The notes below the pieces were generated by a model. The model was not told the origin of the DNA. It worked only from the letters and a program-made list of their open reading frames with translations, and searched no databases. From CAVWCW01 sp963753615 (GTDB lineage Bacteria; Pseudomonadota; Gammaproteobacteria; Chromatiales; Chromatiaceae), in contig CAVWCW010000005.1 of the NCBI GenBank assembly GCA_963753615.1, forward strand, positions 62,001-126,000: 64,000 nucleotides of DNA. Direction: 5' to 3'. This document shows, piece by piece, positions 26,492-36,742 of the stretch. The translations under genes were made by a program, and so were the position numbers. Position 1 is the stretch's first letter. Each line of letters begins with the position of its first letter.

Positions 26492-26904
26492 AGGTATCAG
26501 TCCTCTTTGTCCTCTGGTTATCTAGGCATTCTGAACATCAACACCGGCGAATCCGGCCACACTCCCTCAAATCCCGAATAATCGGCCGGGTCATGATTCT
26601 CCGCCGGTGACATCGTTGGTTCTTGCGGGTCTGGTCGTTCGCGCGTCTACCCACCGGGGTATCTGCCGCCAAACCGGTCTTGTCTATCGTTTACAATCAC
26701 CTCCTCCGCGCCAAGCCGGCCCCCGAATTTGCAGCAAGAATATTCTTCGCCCGAGAAACCAGTGCCTGGTGTGGTCTCTCGTTTCTCTTTAGTCTTGTTT
26801 ATGAGCCAGAGATTCTGGGGTCTCGGGTCCCGTGGTAACAGGCAATAACCACGCCATAAAAAATTGTTCGCGAAATCAGTGGGATTCAGATGGATCAAAG
26901 GGGG

Positions 26905-26965
26905 GTGTGACAATTTGTCACACTTGGCAGCGTGGCAATTTGGCACCACCGGACAGATTTGTCAC
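26905..26965. promoter_or_regulatory. Palindrome and repeated ATTTGTCAC motifs
   Basis: GTGTGACAATTTGTCACAC (26905-26923) is a perfect 19-base palindrome. The nonamer ATTTGTCAC inside it (26913) recurs at 26957, 44 bases downstream, and a variant ATTTGGCAC lies at 26938. This is the layout of a multi-site operator. No regulator family could be assigned; the spacing differs from CRP (six-base spacer). Confidence 0.4.
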
Positions 26966-27492
26966 TCCAACAAATTGGGGTTTTCCAGAGGTTGCTGGCT
27001 TCCCGCTCACGGGAAGGCGTTCACACCCGATACCGGCTGACGCCCGGCACCGCTGACGCTGCGGAATCAGCTGCCTGCTTGATCTAGCACCAGAGCAGTC
27101 TGGTAGTGCCGCTACCTGCAAGCGCGTCCGCTCCACGGCGTGGGGAAGCGGCGACCTTTTGGCGTGCCAGGAACTCCAGTCGATCGGATTGCACCGACTT
27201 GCCGCGACCTTGGGGGCGGGGCGGAAATCGCGCAAAAGTGGTCCGCGCCGGCTTCGGCGTTTCCGTCCGAGGGCGAAGCGAGCGGCTGCCGCGACGTCTA
27301 TACTGAGGCGAAGACCAATACGGCCTGCCGAGCGATCGCTCGGTTTCCAAGTCCGCGCGAAAGCCGCGGATTGGGTTAGGAAGCAGGGCTGAACGACCAT
27401 GCGCGAATGTCGTCGATTTCGGATGCGCTTGGCTCCGCCGTGGCATGCTCGGGCCGATGAGTTGCTGATCCCTTGTGATCCCTTGGGAATAT

Positions 27493-27620
27493 GCTGGAAC
27501 AAAACATCTCTGGCTTTTTCTGCACGGCTTTCGAAACCGCGGTTTTCGAAAGCCATCATCTCCAATCGCTCGCGGCGATTGAGAAGGACGGGGCGCCCTG
27601 CCCCAAACGGGAAACGCGAC
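27493..27620 (+). repeat. Dispersed four-hairpin repeat, copy B
   Basis: It shares the order of elements with copies A and C: a CTGGCTTTTTC region, then GGCTTTCGAAA/TTTCGAAAGCC, CAATCGC/GCGATTG, GGGGC/GCCCC, and CGGGAAACGC at the end. It ends 40 bases before the MsrB fusion start. Confidence 0.65.
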
Positions 27621-27660
27621 GCAATAGGCATTTCCCCAAACCCATACACGAGATTCAAAC

Positions 27661-29316
27661 ATGCTGACCTGGCGCGAAATCACCGAATTTTCTGACCGAG
27701 GCAACCCGAATCCGGAACGGGTAGTCGAGAAAAGCGATGCCGAATGGCGCTCACAGCTCACCCCGGAGCAGTATCGAGTCACCCGACAGAAGGGCACCGA
27801 ACGGGCCTTCAGCTCGGAAATGTGCGGCCTGTTCGAGCCCGGTCTCTACGCCTGCGTCTGTTGCGACACCTTGCTGTTCGACGCCCGGGAAAAGTTCGAG
27901 TCGGGCACAGGCTGGCCGTCCTTTACCCAACCAATCAAGGAGAACGCCATCGCCTACCATGCCGACGACGCCTACGGCATGCGCCGGATAGAGACCACCT
28001 GCAACGCCTGCGGGGCCCACCTCGGCCATGTCTTTCCCGACGGGCCCGGACCCGGCGGCCTGCGCTATTGCATGAACGCCGTGGCGCTGAGCGAAAGCAA
28101 GGGCCGAGACGGGGGACCGAGGCGATGCTCAATGAGCAAGATCGAGATCTACTCCAAGTCCTGGTGTCCCTACTGCAACAAGGCCAAGGCCCTGCTGAAA
28201 TCGAAGGGCCTTAGCTACCAGGAGATCGACACCACGCATGACGAGGCGCTGCAGCAGGAGATGGTGGAGCGCTCGCGCCGCCAGACCGTGCCCCAGATCT
28301 TTATCGACGGCGGGTCCGTCGGAGGCTACGACGATCTGGCCCGGCTCAACGCCACCGGCGAGTTGGACCGAATGCTCGGCATCGACGAGCAGGCGGAGCT
28401 GCAGCAAGTGTTCGACCTGGTGGTCGTGGGTGCCGGTCCGGCGGGGCTTGCCGCCGCCCTCTACGCTGCGCGCAAGAACCTGTCCGTCGCCGTCGTCAGC
28501 CTCGACATCGGCGGACAGCTCGGCACCACGGCAGAGGTGGAAAACTACCCCGGCATCGTCTCGGTGACCGGCCCGGCCCTGGTCGCCCAGTTCGAGGAAC
28601 ACGCCGACCGTTACGGCATCACCAAACTCATCGGCGAGCGGGTTACTGGTCTCACCCTCAAGGACCGCTGCCGCATCGTCACCACCGCCTCCGGCAAGGC
28701 GATCCACGGGCGCACCGCTATCCTTGCCAGCGGCGCGGACAAGCGCAAGCTCGACATCCCGGGCGAAAAGGCGCTCGCCGGCAAAGGCGTCGTCTACTGC
28801 GCCACCTGCGACGGTCCCCTGTTCAAGGGCAAGCGCGTGGCCATCATCGGCGGCGGAAATTCGGCGCTGGAAGCCGCCATCGAGATGAGCGGCATGGCCG
28901 CGCAGGTGATCCTGATCTCCCGCGGCGACTGGTCCGGAGAAGCGATCCTGCAGGACAAGGTCAATGCCTCGGGCGTCGAGGTGCTGAAGGGCTATGAACC
29001 GACGGAGATCCACGGTGACGACCGGGTCACCGGACTCACGGTCAGCAACCGGGAAGACGGCTCGTCACGCCGGCTGGAGGTCGATGGCGTCTTCATCGAG
29101 ATCGGTCTCGCCGCCAGTTCCGACTTCGCCCTGGACCTGCTGGAGACCAACGCCCGCGGCGAGATCCATGTAGACCGTGAGCTGGAAACCGGTGTGCGCG
29201 GCGTGTTCGCGGCCGGGGACGTCAACGACGGCCGGGACAAGCAGGTGATCATCGCCGCCGCCGAGGGCGCCAAAGCGGCGCTGGCGGCATTCAACTACCT
29301 GGTCCATCAGGTCTGA
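27661..29316 (+). CDS. MsrB-glutaredoxin-thioredoxin reductase triple fusion
   Basis: The 551-residue frame joins three enzymes. Residues 1-145 are methionine-R-sulfoxide reductase B: zinc pairs CVCC (65-68) and CNAC (114-117), catalytic Cys137 in RYCMN. Residues ~160-245 are a glutaredoxin with SKSWCPYC (CPYC 169-172) and TVPQIFIDGGSVGG. Residues 251-551 are a thioredoxin reductase with GAGPAG (257-262), active site CATC (380-383), GGGNSALEA and a C-terminal FAD-binding AGDVND. The MsrB could thus be reduced by its own tail through glutaredoxin. A GAGG lies nine bases before an internal ATG at 28132, so the glutaredoxin-reductase part might also be made alone. Confidence 0.85.
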   Translation: MLTWREITEFSDRGNPNPERVVEKSDAEWRSQLTPEQYRVTRQKGTERAFSSEMCGLFEPGLYACVCCDTLLFDAREKFESGTGWPSFTQPIKENAIAYHADDAYGMRRIETTCNACGAHLGHVFPDGPGPGGLRYCMNAVALSESKGRDGGPRRCSMSKIEIYSKSWCPYCNKAKALLKSKGLSYQEIDTTHDEALQQEMVERSRRQTVPQIFIDGGSVGGYDDLARLNATGELDRMLGIDEQAELQQVFDLVVVGAGPAGLAAALYAARKNLSVAVVSLDIGGQLGTTAEVENYPGIVSVTGPALVAQFEEHADRYGITKLIGERVTGLTLKDRCRIVTTASGKAIHGRTAILASGADKRKLDIPGEKALAGKGVVYCATCDGPLFKGKRVAIIGGGNSALEAAIEMSGMAAQVILISRGDWSGEAILQDKVNASGVEVLKGYEPTEIHGDDRVTGLTVSNREDGSSRRLEVDGVFIEIGLAASSDFALDLLETNARGEIHVDRELETGVRGVFAAGDVNDGRDKQVIIAAAEGAKAALAAFNYLVHQV

Positions 29317-29428
29317 GCCGGACCACCTTGCCCGTGTAACAAACCACGCCGGGCGCAGACCCGTGGATTGCCGGCGCCGCAATGCCCACTGTGCCTGGCC
29401 GGCGCCAAGCGTTTCTTTCGAAGCGCCT

Positions 29429-30439
29429 TTACTCGCAGCGGCCGAGCTGCAGAACCGTCGCCACCGGCCGGTGGTCAGATCCGAGCGGGAGCCCCGGCCC
29501 AACGCTGCGCGCCAGAACCCGGACGTCCGGCGAGACCAGCGTGTGATCGATGGGCAGCGCAAGAATGGACGGCAGCCCGAACGCGGGAAAGGTGCCCAAG
29601 TGTCCCTGGCCGAACTGGGCATTGCGCAACCCGGCCCCGTCCAGCAGGCGGCGGAACCAGGGCGACCAGGGCGTGACGTTCAGGTCGCCAACCAGAATCC
29701 GGTTGGGCCCTGGCTGGCGATTCATAAACTCGGCCAATGCCGCCAACTGACGGTTGCGCGCAGCGGCCAGCTCCGCGCCGAGTGGCGGTGGTGGGTGGGC
29801 CGCCACTAGCGTGAAGGCAATGGACTCGGCCCGGGTCCGGCCGCGTACCAGTATAGCGGGTAGATTGGGGTCACCCATCGTCTCCAGGCTGATCTCCACA
29901 TCGGCCAGCCTTGAAGCCACCGCTATGCCGTAGTTGTCCTCCCGAAAGGCCGCAAGCTGCTGAGTGAACCCCTCAAGCCTCAGGTCGTCCAGAGTCGGTT
30001 CCAGGCGCCCGGTGGCCTCGAGCAGGATCAGGATATCGGGCGGCGGGCGGCGACCCTTGAGCCAGGAGTAGCGTGCCGGTGCCTTGCGATTGCTGCGCCC
30101 GATGTTGAACTGGAGCAACCGGAGTTCTTCGGTCTCGCGCGTGCCTCTGCACGGTTGCTCCGCGGACCCAGCGTAACCCTCCAGGAACGGCAACTGGCTT
30201 GCGGCGAGCAACCCGGCAAGCAGTGCCCAACGCGGGCGCCCGAGCCACAACAACAGCCCCGCCAGCAACAGGCCGCCAAGGAAATAGTGGCGCGTAAAGT
30301 GGCTGAACAGTTCGAAGACCCAGTGGCGATCGGCGACGCGGGCGAGCACTGCCGAACCGGCCAGCGCCGCGGTGAGCACGACCAGGCGTCGCGCCAGCAA
30401 GGGCCGCCACCGCACGGGCGCCGACTTTCCCACGCTCAT
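29429..30439 (-). CDS. Membrane-anchored endonuclease/exonuclease/phosphatase family protein
   Basis: The 336-residue protein has three N-terminal hydrophobic segments. An EEP domain follows with LLQFNIG, LLEATGR, DNYGIAVASR, GDLNVTPWS and GSDHRPVAT, the metal and catalytic residues of the family. GAGG lies before ATG 30439. Family members cleave phosphodiesters or phosphatidylinositol-type lipids; the substrate here is unknown. The catalytic part probably faces the periplasm. Confidence 0.75.
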   Translation of the reverse strand: MSVGKSAPVRWRPLLARRLVVLTAALAGSAVLARVADRHWVFELFSHFTRHYFLGGLLLAGLLLWLGRPRWALLAGLLAASQLPFLEGYAGSAEQPCRGTRETEELRLLQFNIGRSNRKAPARYSWLKGRRPPPDILILLEATGRLEPTLDDLRLEGFTQQLAAFREDNYGIAVASRLADVEISLETMGDPNLPAILVRGRTRAESIAFTLVAAHPPPPLGAELAAARNRQLAALAEFMNRQPGPNRILVGDLNVTPWSPWFRRLLDGAGLRNAQFGQGHLGTFPAFGLPSILALPIDHTLVSPDVRVLARSVGPGLPLGSDHRPVATVLQLGRCE

Positions 30440-30610
30440 AGTTGCGCCTCGACGCCGGGCCGCCGGTGTCGATACCAGGCGAAATCGCGGATGGCCTCGC
30501 CGTTTATTCCGGGGGCGGCGTCCCAGCCGCTTTCCTCTCTCGATTTCACGCTATGGCGGCTTCGAAGCGCACACTGCCGAGGCAACCCCGACCTATGGGG
30601 CTGGCGATGC

Positions 30611-30625
30611 GGGGCAGGATGCCCC
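30611..30625. terminator. Short hairpin after the redoxin gene
   Basis: GGGGCA-GGA-TGCCCC (30611-30625) is a perfect stem downstream of the redoxin stop on the minus strand. No T run follows, so an intrinsic terminator is only possible. The GGGGC arm plus a following GGAAAC recalls the last part of the dispersed repeat, perhaps as a relic. Confidence 0.3.
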
Positions 30626-30655
30626 GTATCGGAAACTCCGGAATTTAGCTTTTCC

Positions 30656-31261
30656 CTAGTACTTTACCGAACAGCCGTAGGGCCGCGTCACCGGCGTGCT
30701 GACGGGCTTGCCAGCGGCCAGTTCCTGCAAGGCCAGGCGCACATACTGGGTGGCCTGGGGAATGTCGCCCGGGTTGGAGGTGGGGACGCTGTCGATGCCG
30801 CCCATGTAGACCAGGGTGCCCGTTGCATCGATGATGTACATGTGGGGGGTGGTCTTGGCGCCGTAGTCGCGCCCGATCTTGCTTTCGGTGTCGAGAATGA
30901 CCGCCTGAGGCGCCGCATCCCGGGAGCGAGTCAATTCATCGGCCTGCTGCGGACTTACATGCCCCTGCTTGCCCGGGGCGGAGGAGATGACGGAAAGCCA
31001 GACCACGCCCTGTGCCGCCGCCTCCCGTTGCTGGTCTTGCATATTGCCCGCGCTGTAGTGTTTGCGGACATAGGGGCAATCGTGATTGGTCCATTCCAGC
31101 ACCAGGGTCTTGCCTCGGAAATCGGCCAGTCGGTGCACCTTGCCCTGGGTGTCTACGCCCTCGAAGTCGGGCGCCGGCTCGCCCACGCGCAACGCTGCGC
31201 TCGAGCTGCAGGCGTAGAGAGCGAGGCTAATGAGAACGGCACGAAATATCGGTTTCAGCAC
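30656..31261 (-). CDS. Exported AhpC/TSA-type thioredoxin-fold (redoxin) protein
   Basis: The 201-residue protein starts at GTG 31261 with GAGGAG upstream. A lipoprotein-like signal (LISLALYACSSS) is followed by APDFEGVDTQGKVHRLADFRG and EWTNHDCPYVRKHYS, where a lone Cys replaces the usual CxxC, then TTPHMYIIDATGTLVYMGGID. It is a redoxin of the family that often sits beside DsbD or Sco genes. It lies 17 bases after the broken DsbD gene and was probably co-transcribed with it. Partner and role are unknown. Confidence 0.7.
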   Translation of the reverse strand: MLKPIFRAVLISLALYACSSSAALRVGEPAPDFEGVDTQGKVHRLADFRGKTLVLEWTNHDCPYVRKHYSAGNMQDQQREAAAQGVVWLSVISSAPGKQGHVSPQQADELTRSRDAAPQAVILDTESKIGRDYGAKTTPHMYIIDATGTLVYMGGIDSVPTSNPGDIPQATQYVRLALQELAAGKPVSTPVTRPYGCSVKY

Positions 31262-31278
31262 GGCATGTCTCCTCTTAT

Positions 31279-33367
31279 TTACAGTGTCTGAACGGCATCG
31301 GCAACGATGCCTTCGGTAAGCAATTGCGGAAGCACCTGGGGTTGCCCTGTGGTCGGGGAATACAACAGATAGAGGGGCACCCCGCTGCGCCCATAGCGTT
31401 CCAACTCGCGAGCAATCTCGGGATCGCGTCGGGTCCAGTCGGCCACGAGGTAGGCTACGGAGTCGGGACTGGAAAAGCCGCTGGGTGTTCGGCGTTGCCA
31501 GGGCCACCCGTTCATTGACCTTGCAGGTGATGCACCACGCGGCGGTGAAGTTTACGAATACCGGACGGCCGTCTGCGGTGAGTTCCCGAACCCGCTGTTC
31601 GGACCATGGCCGGTGGTCCTGGACGGCTGCGGGTGTCGCGGAGGTATCGTTGGCCGCCATCGGCACGGCGACCAGCCCCAAGACAGCGGCTGCGCCGGCA
31701 CCGAGCAGGCCCAGGCGCCAGCCCCGCGGCTTCCATTGGCCGTATAACCAGGCGGCCATGGCCAGCGCTACCAGGCCCGCCAGGGCGATACCGTAGACGG
31801 CGGCATCCGTCTGCTGGCTGAGCACCCATAGCAGCCAGGCCGCGGTGGCATACATGGGGAAGGCCAGTATCTGTTGCAGGCGCTGCATCCAGGGTCCCGG
31901 CTTGGGGAGAAACCGCAACCAGGCCGGCAGCAGACTCAGCACCAACACGGGCAGGGCGAATCCGCCGCCGAGGGCGAGGAACACGGCGAGCGCCTCCCAA
32001 GCCGGACGGGTAACGGCAAAACCCAGGGCCGCCCCCATGAAGGGCGCGGTGCAGGGGCTTGCCACCACCGCGGCGAGGACGCCGGTGGCGAAGGTGTTGA
32101 GCGATCCGCCGCCGCGGGTCAGCGACTGGCCGGCACCCATCAGTCCGCCGCCCACGGAAAATACACCGGACAGGTTGAGGCCGATCAGCAGCATCAGGTA
32201 GGCCAGCAGGGCCACCAGGACCGGTGACTGGAGCTGGAAACCCCAGCCCAGCGCCGCCCCCCCGGCACGCAGCGCCAGCAGGACCGCCGCCAGCAAAGCG
32301 AAGCTGGCCAGTACGCCCGCAGCGTACATCAAGCCGTGCCAGGCCAGGCGCCGCCGATGCGCGCCCGCCTCCCTGGCGAAGCCCAGCAACTTTATGCCGA
32401 GCACGGGCAGGACGCAGGGCATGACATTCAGCACCAAACCCCCGAGAAAGGCGAATCCCAGCGCGGATAGCAAGGCCAGGGCCGCACCCTCCCCAACTGA
32501 CGGTGGTGCGGGTTCGAGCCGCAGGCTATAGCCGGGCTGCTCCGAGGTCGCCCGGCCCTGGGATTCCACCACCAGCAGACCTTCCAGCGGCGTATCGCCC
32601 GCCGGCGGCAAGTCACCGAAGGGTACGCTGAGGGCGAAGCCGTTGGGTGTCCGTCTCCAGCTCTGGGCGCCGCTGGCATCCACCGGCCCCCAATCATGGG
32701 CGGCGAACCAGACGTCGGCCACGGCATCTTCGTCGAGGCCCAGCCTGGGAACGGCGATCTCGATGCGTTCGCCATCCAGGCGGTAGCGGCCCGCTATGTT
32801 GTCCGCTTGTGGCCATCGCGCTCGGGCGGTGGCGAACAGGCCGGAGGGATCGGGCGCCGCTTGTGGCCTCGGGTCGGCAACGGTGGCATTGATCTGCAGC
32901 CGAAAGCGCCCGGTTTCGGGGATGCACTCGACCCGGCATACCAGCCAGTCGGCATCCGCGGCGATGATCAGCGGCCCCGCGGGCAGCGGGCCCTCCGGTA
33001 CCTGAACCGGGACCAGGAAAGTGACGCTGTCCTCGTAACCGTAATTGGTCAGCGGCCCTACGCGGATGCGTTTCGGCACCGGCCAATGGATCTCGCCGGC
33101 ACTCCACCCGTCGGGCAGAGTCCAACGAATCACCGGGGCGGTGCCCGAGGCCCCTGGGTTGCGCCAGTAGACATGCCAGTCGGGGATCAGCTCGAAATTC
33201 AGCCCAAGCCACAGGGTCTGCCCCGGGGCCGCCTGGGACCCTTCGGCCAGCAGGGTCACCGTCGCATGCTCGGTAGTGACCGCCGCCGTCCCCTGAGCCA
33301 GGGCCGATTCGACCCCGAGCAGGAATACCAGCAGGAGCACCGCCTTGAAGTACCGTCCTCTTTTCAC
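31279..33367 (-). pseudogene. dsbD: DsbD-type thiol:disulfide transporter, frameshifted in the C-terminal thioredoxin domain
   Basis: From GTG 33367 (GGAGG upstream) the protein has a signal peptide (FKAVLLLVFLLGVESALA) and a periplasmic DsbD/ScsB-type domain (NPGASGTAPVIRWTLPDGW). An eight-helix core with LGIKLLGFAREAG follows, then the start of a thioredoxin domain with FTAAWCITCK. Just after this CxxC, at about 31471-31482, the frame breaks; the missing part (SSPDSVAYLV, GRSGVPLYLLY) is in another frame and ends at 31279. A single indel restores one protein of about 695 residues. It may be an assembly error or a real knock-out; the reducing thioredoxin end would otherwise be lost. Confidence 0.75.
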
Positions 33368-33573
33368 CCAGCCTCCGTGTCTGACCTTCCCGGATGTGAC
33401 AAACCAGAGAGGAAAAAGTGCCTGCCGTTGGCCAAATTCGCCCAGCGCCCAGCTCAGCCAGTCCGCTACACCCCCGTTACGCTTGTGAACCTGCGCGCTC
33501 TTTCGGCGCCCGTGCGCGTCGCCAGAGTATATGCCGCGCTCGCGCATTTAGAGGCGCTTGGCGGGTTGGGGGA

Positions 33574-36500
33574 TCAGGGCTCGCTTGCGGTCGTGAGCCG
33601 GTCGGCTTCAGACCGTCCAATGACGCCACGGGAAAAGACCGGGTAGAGCACCGGCAGCAGTATCAGTGTAAGCAGCGTCGAAGACACCAATCCCCCCACG
33701 ACAACGGTCGCCAGGGGACGTTGCACCTCGGAACCGATTCCCGTGGCATACAACAAAGGCATGAGCCCCAATACGGTGGTCAACGCCGTCATGAGCACCG
33801 GCCGCAGGCGCGAAAACGCACCTTCGAGAACGGCGGGCCGCATCCCCATACCAGCTTGCAGGTTCTGGTTGATGGCGTTGATCATGACGACGCCGTTGAG
33901 CACCGCAATGCCGAACACGGCGATAAATCCGATGGAGCCCGGCACCGAGACGTAGAGGCCGGAGAGATACAGTGCCGTCACCCCCCCAATCAGGGCAAGC
34001 GGAACGTTGAGCATGATCAACAGTGCCTGTCCCACCGAGTGGAAGGCCAGGTAGAGCAGCAAGAAAATCAATCCCAGGGACAAGGGAACCACGACCATTA
34101 GCCGCTGCTGCGCCCGCTGCTGGCTCTCGAACTGCCCCCCGAACACGACGCCGTAACCCGGCGGCAGGTCCAGCTCTTCGACGATCCGCCGATCGATCTC
34201 GGCCACCACGCTGCCCATATCGCGCCCCGCCACGTTGGCTTCGATCACGACACGCCGCTGCACATCGTCGCGGCGGATCTGCGGCGGCCCGGGCTCGATC
34301 GTCACCTCCGCCAGGTCCCGCAGCCGCACCCAGGCGCCGTTGACGGCGGTCAGGATCAAGTCGCCGATAGCGTCGGGGCTTCCGCGGTAGCGGGGCGCCA
34401 GCCTGACCAGGATATCGTAGCGCTCGTTGCCTCGGATCACCTGACCGGCCTGGGCGCCCCCGATGGCGTCTTCCACCAGGGCCATCACCTGCGCCACCGG
34501 AATACCGAACCGCGCCAGCCGGTCCCGGTCGGGGCGCACCACCAGTTGGGCTTCGCCGGCTATGGGCTCCAACGCCACATCGCGGGTGCCGGGCACCCCC
34601 TTGACCAGGGACTCAATCGCCTTGCCATAGGCGGCGAGCGCCTCCAGATCAGGCCCGAAAAGTTTCACCGCGAGCTGGGCCTTGACCCCGGAGAGCAGTT
34701 CGTCGACGCGCGTAGCAATGGGCTGGGAGAAGGAAAACAGCAGCCCCGGGTGGACCGACATGGCCTGCTCCATGCGTTCTTGCAGCGCCACCCGCGTGTT
34801 CGCCGTTTCCCACTCCGAACGGGGCGTCAGCCCCACATAGATCTCGATATTCGACACCGGTTCGGGATCGCCGCCGAGTTCGGCGCGGCCAATCCGACTG
34901 GACGCATAGACGACCTCGGGAAACCCCATGAGAACCGGCTCCAGTTTTGTTGCCACGGCCAGCGCCGTGTCTAGGCTCGACGAAGGCGCCAGCGTGACCC
35001 GGATATTCAGCGTCCCCTCTTCCAGTTCGGGCACGAACTCGGTACCGAGCCTGGGTACCAGCCATAGGGCGCAGGCCAGCAGCGAAACCGCTATCAGCAC
35101 CATCAGCCAGGGAACCCGCAGAGCCCCGCGCAACAGCTTGCGGTAGACCCAGTCGAACGGAATCAGAAACGGACTTCGGCGGGCCTCGAGCGAGCGCCGA
35201 AAGCCAAAGCTGGCAAGGGCCGGCACCACCGTGAGGGCTACCAATAGCGAAGCCATCATCGCCAGCACTATGGCAACCGCCATCGGCTGAAACAGCTTGC
35301 CCTCCACCCCCTGAAGAGTGAACAAGGGCGCGAACACCACCACCACCACGGCGACCGCAAAGAACACCGGGCGGCCCACTTCCCGAGCCGCCTCCTCTAT
35401 GCGCAAGGCGATACCACGCCGGTCTCCGCCACGGGCGAGATGCTTGAAAATGTTTTCCATCATCACCACCGAGCCGTCCACCATCATACCGATGGCGATG
35501 GCCAGTCCACCCAGAGACATCAGATTGGCGGAGACACCCCACCAGGCCATGATCATTAGGGCCAAGCCCGCCGACAAAGGGATGGAGATCAGCACCAGCA
35601 GGGTCGCCCGAAGATTGAGCAGGAACAGGGCAAGCACGACCAGGATCAGTACGAAGGCCTGGCCCAGGGCGCGGGTGACGGTCGCGACCGCCTGCTCCAC
35701 CAGCTCTGCCTGGTCGTAGAAAGGCGCGATCACCACCCCCTCGGGCAGGGCGCGCTGGATTGCCGGCAGGCGCGCCTTGATGCCGTCGATAGTCGCTTTG
35801 GTATTGGCCCCGATACGCTTGAGCACGATGCCGGCAACCACCTCGCCCAGGGCGCGCGGCTTCCCGTCGGCATCACGCAGACTCATGGTCACCGCCCCCT
35901 GGCGGATCTCCGCACCAAAGGCGACCGCCGCTACGTCACGCACCCGCACCGACACACCGTCCACATCCTTGAGCGGGACATTGCCGATGTCGCGCAGGCC
36001 ATCCGCGCCGGGTCGCACCCAGCCGACGCCCCGGATACTCAGTTGCTCGGCCCCGCGGTCCAGGTACCAGCCGCCGGCGTTGCGGTTATTGGCCTCGATC
36101 GCAGAGGCCAGTTCCTGCACCGAAAGCCCGTAGGAAAGCAGCCGCTTGGGGTCGGCGAGCACCTGGTACTGGCGCACCTCGCCACCGAAGGAGAGGACCT
36201 CGGTAACGCCGTCCACCGGCATCAACAGCAGCTTGACCACCCAATCGTTGATACCGCGCAGGGCCATCACATCGTAGCGCCCGGGGTCGTCGGTACGCAG
36301 GATGTACTGAAAGACCTGGCCAAGGCCTGAGGTATTGGGACCCATCTCGGGGTTGCCGACACCCGGTGGGATCTGCTGCCTGGCATCCTGGAGCCGCTCG
36401 AACACAAGCTGCCGGGCAAAGTAGACGTCGGTGCCCTCGTTGAACACCACGCTCACGATCGAGAGCCCGGTCTTGGAAACCGAGCGCACCTCAGCCACGG

Positions 36501-36732
36501 CCGGCAACGCGTACATCACCGATTCGATGGGGAAGCTGATGAGTTGCTCCACCTCTGCGGCGGCGAGCCCCGGCGCCTCGGTATTCACCGTAACCTGGAC
36601 ATTGGTCACGTCCGGGAAGGCGTCCAGGTTGAGACGCGGCAACAGCCAAGCCGCGGCACCCAGGCCCGCGATCAAGGCCAGCAGCACCAACAGGCGGTTG
36701 CGCACCGCCGCTTCGACGACTTTGTCGAGCAT
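33574..36732 (-). CDS. czcA: CzcA/CusA-type heavy-metal RND efflux permease
   Basis: The 1,052-residue inner-membrane pump starts MLDKVVEAAVRNRLLVLLAL and has DAFPDVTNVQVTVNTEAPG, MVDGSVVMMENIF in the proton-relay helix 4, and TVLGLMPLLYATGIGSEVQRP, all typical of the HME-RND family. It is complete. It is coupled to the membrane-fusion gene by a 10-base gap. The metal cannot be fixed from sequence. Confidence 0.85.
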   Translation of the reverse strand: MLDKVVEAAVRNRLLVLLALIAGLGAAAWLLPRLNLDAFPDVTNVQVTVNTEAPGLAAAEVEQLISFPIESVMYALPAVAEVRSVSKTGLSIVSVVFNEGTDVYFARQLVFERLQDARQQIPPGVGNPEMGPNTSGLGQVFQYILRTDDPGRYDVMALRGINDWVVKLLLMPVDGVTEVLSFGGEVRQYQVLADPKRLLSYGLSVQELASAIEANNRNAGGWYLDRGAEQLSIRGVGWVRPGADGLRDIGNVPLKDVDGVSVRVRDVAAVAFGAEIRQGAVTMSLRDADGKPRALGEVVAGIVLKRIGANTKATIDGIKARLPAIQRALPEGVVIAPFYDQAELVEQAVATVTRALGQAFVLILVVLALFLLNLRATLLVLISIPLSAGLALMIMAWWGVSANLMSLGGLAIAIGMMVDGSVVMMENIFKHLARGGDRRGIALRIEEAAREVGRPVFFAVAVVVVVFAPLFTLQGVEGKLFQPMAVAIVLAMMASLLVALTVVPALASFGFRRSLEARRSPFLIPFDWVYRKLLRGALRVPWLMVLIAVSLLACALWLVPRLGTEFVPELEEGTLNIRVTLAPSSSLDTALAVATKLEPVLMGFPEVVYASSRIGRAELGGDPEPVSNIEIYVGLTPRSEWETANTRVALQERMEQAMSVHPGLLFSFSQPIATRVDELLSGVKAQLAVKLFGPDLEALAAYGKAIESLVKGVPGTRDVALEPIAGEAQLVVRPDRDRLARFGIPVAQVMALVEDAIGGAQAGQVIRGNERYDILVRLAPRYRGSPDAIGDLILTAVNGAWVRLRDLAEVTIEPGPPQIRRDDVQRRVVIEANVAGRDMGSVVAEIDRRIVEELDLPPGYGVVFGGQFESQQRAQQRLMVVVPLSLGLIFLLLYLAFHSVGQALLIMLNVPLALIGGVTALYLSGLYVSVPGSIGFIAVFGIAVLNGVVMINAINQNLQAGMGMRPAVLEGAFSRLRPVLMTALTTVLGLMPLLYATGIGSEVQRPLATVVVGGLVSSTLLTLILLPVLYPVFSRGVIGRSEADRLTTASEP

Positions 36733-36742
36733 CCCGGTCTCC

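Larger units (their letters stand above)
26492..27660. other. Long intergenic region
   Basis: About 1.17 kb with no convincing gene; the open frames here are random in composition. It holds an operator-like motif cluster (26905-26965) and repeat copy B (27493-27620). No tRNA or ncRNA was recognised. Confidence 0.5.

Noticed and set aside
26905..26923. CRP site at the GTGTGA palindrome
   Set aside because: The CRP half-sites are spaced by six bases; here the spacer is seven, and no known CRP target lies nearby.
26918..27797. Long minus-strand frames in the 1.1 kb intergenic region
   Set aside because: Arg- and Ser-rich composition, no motif, and they run across repeat copy B.
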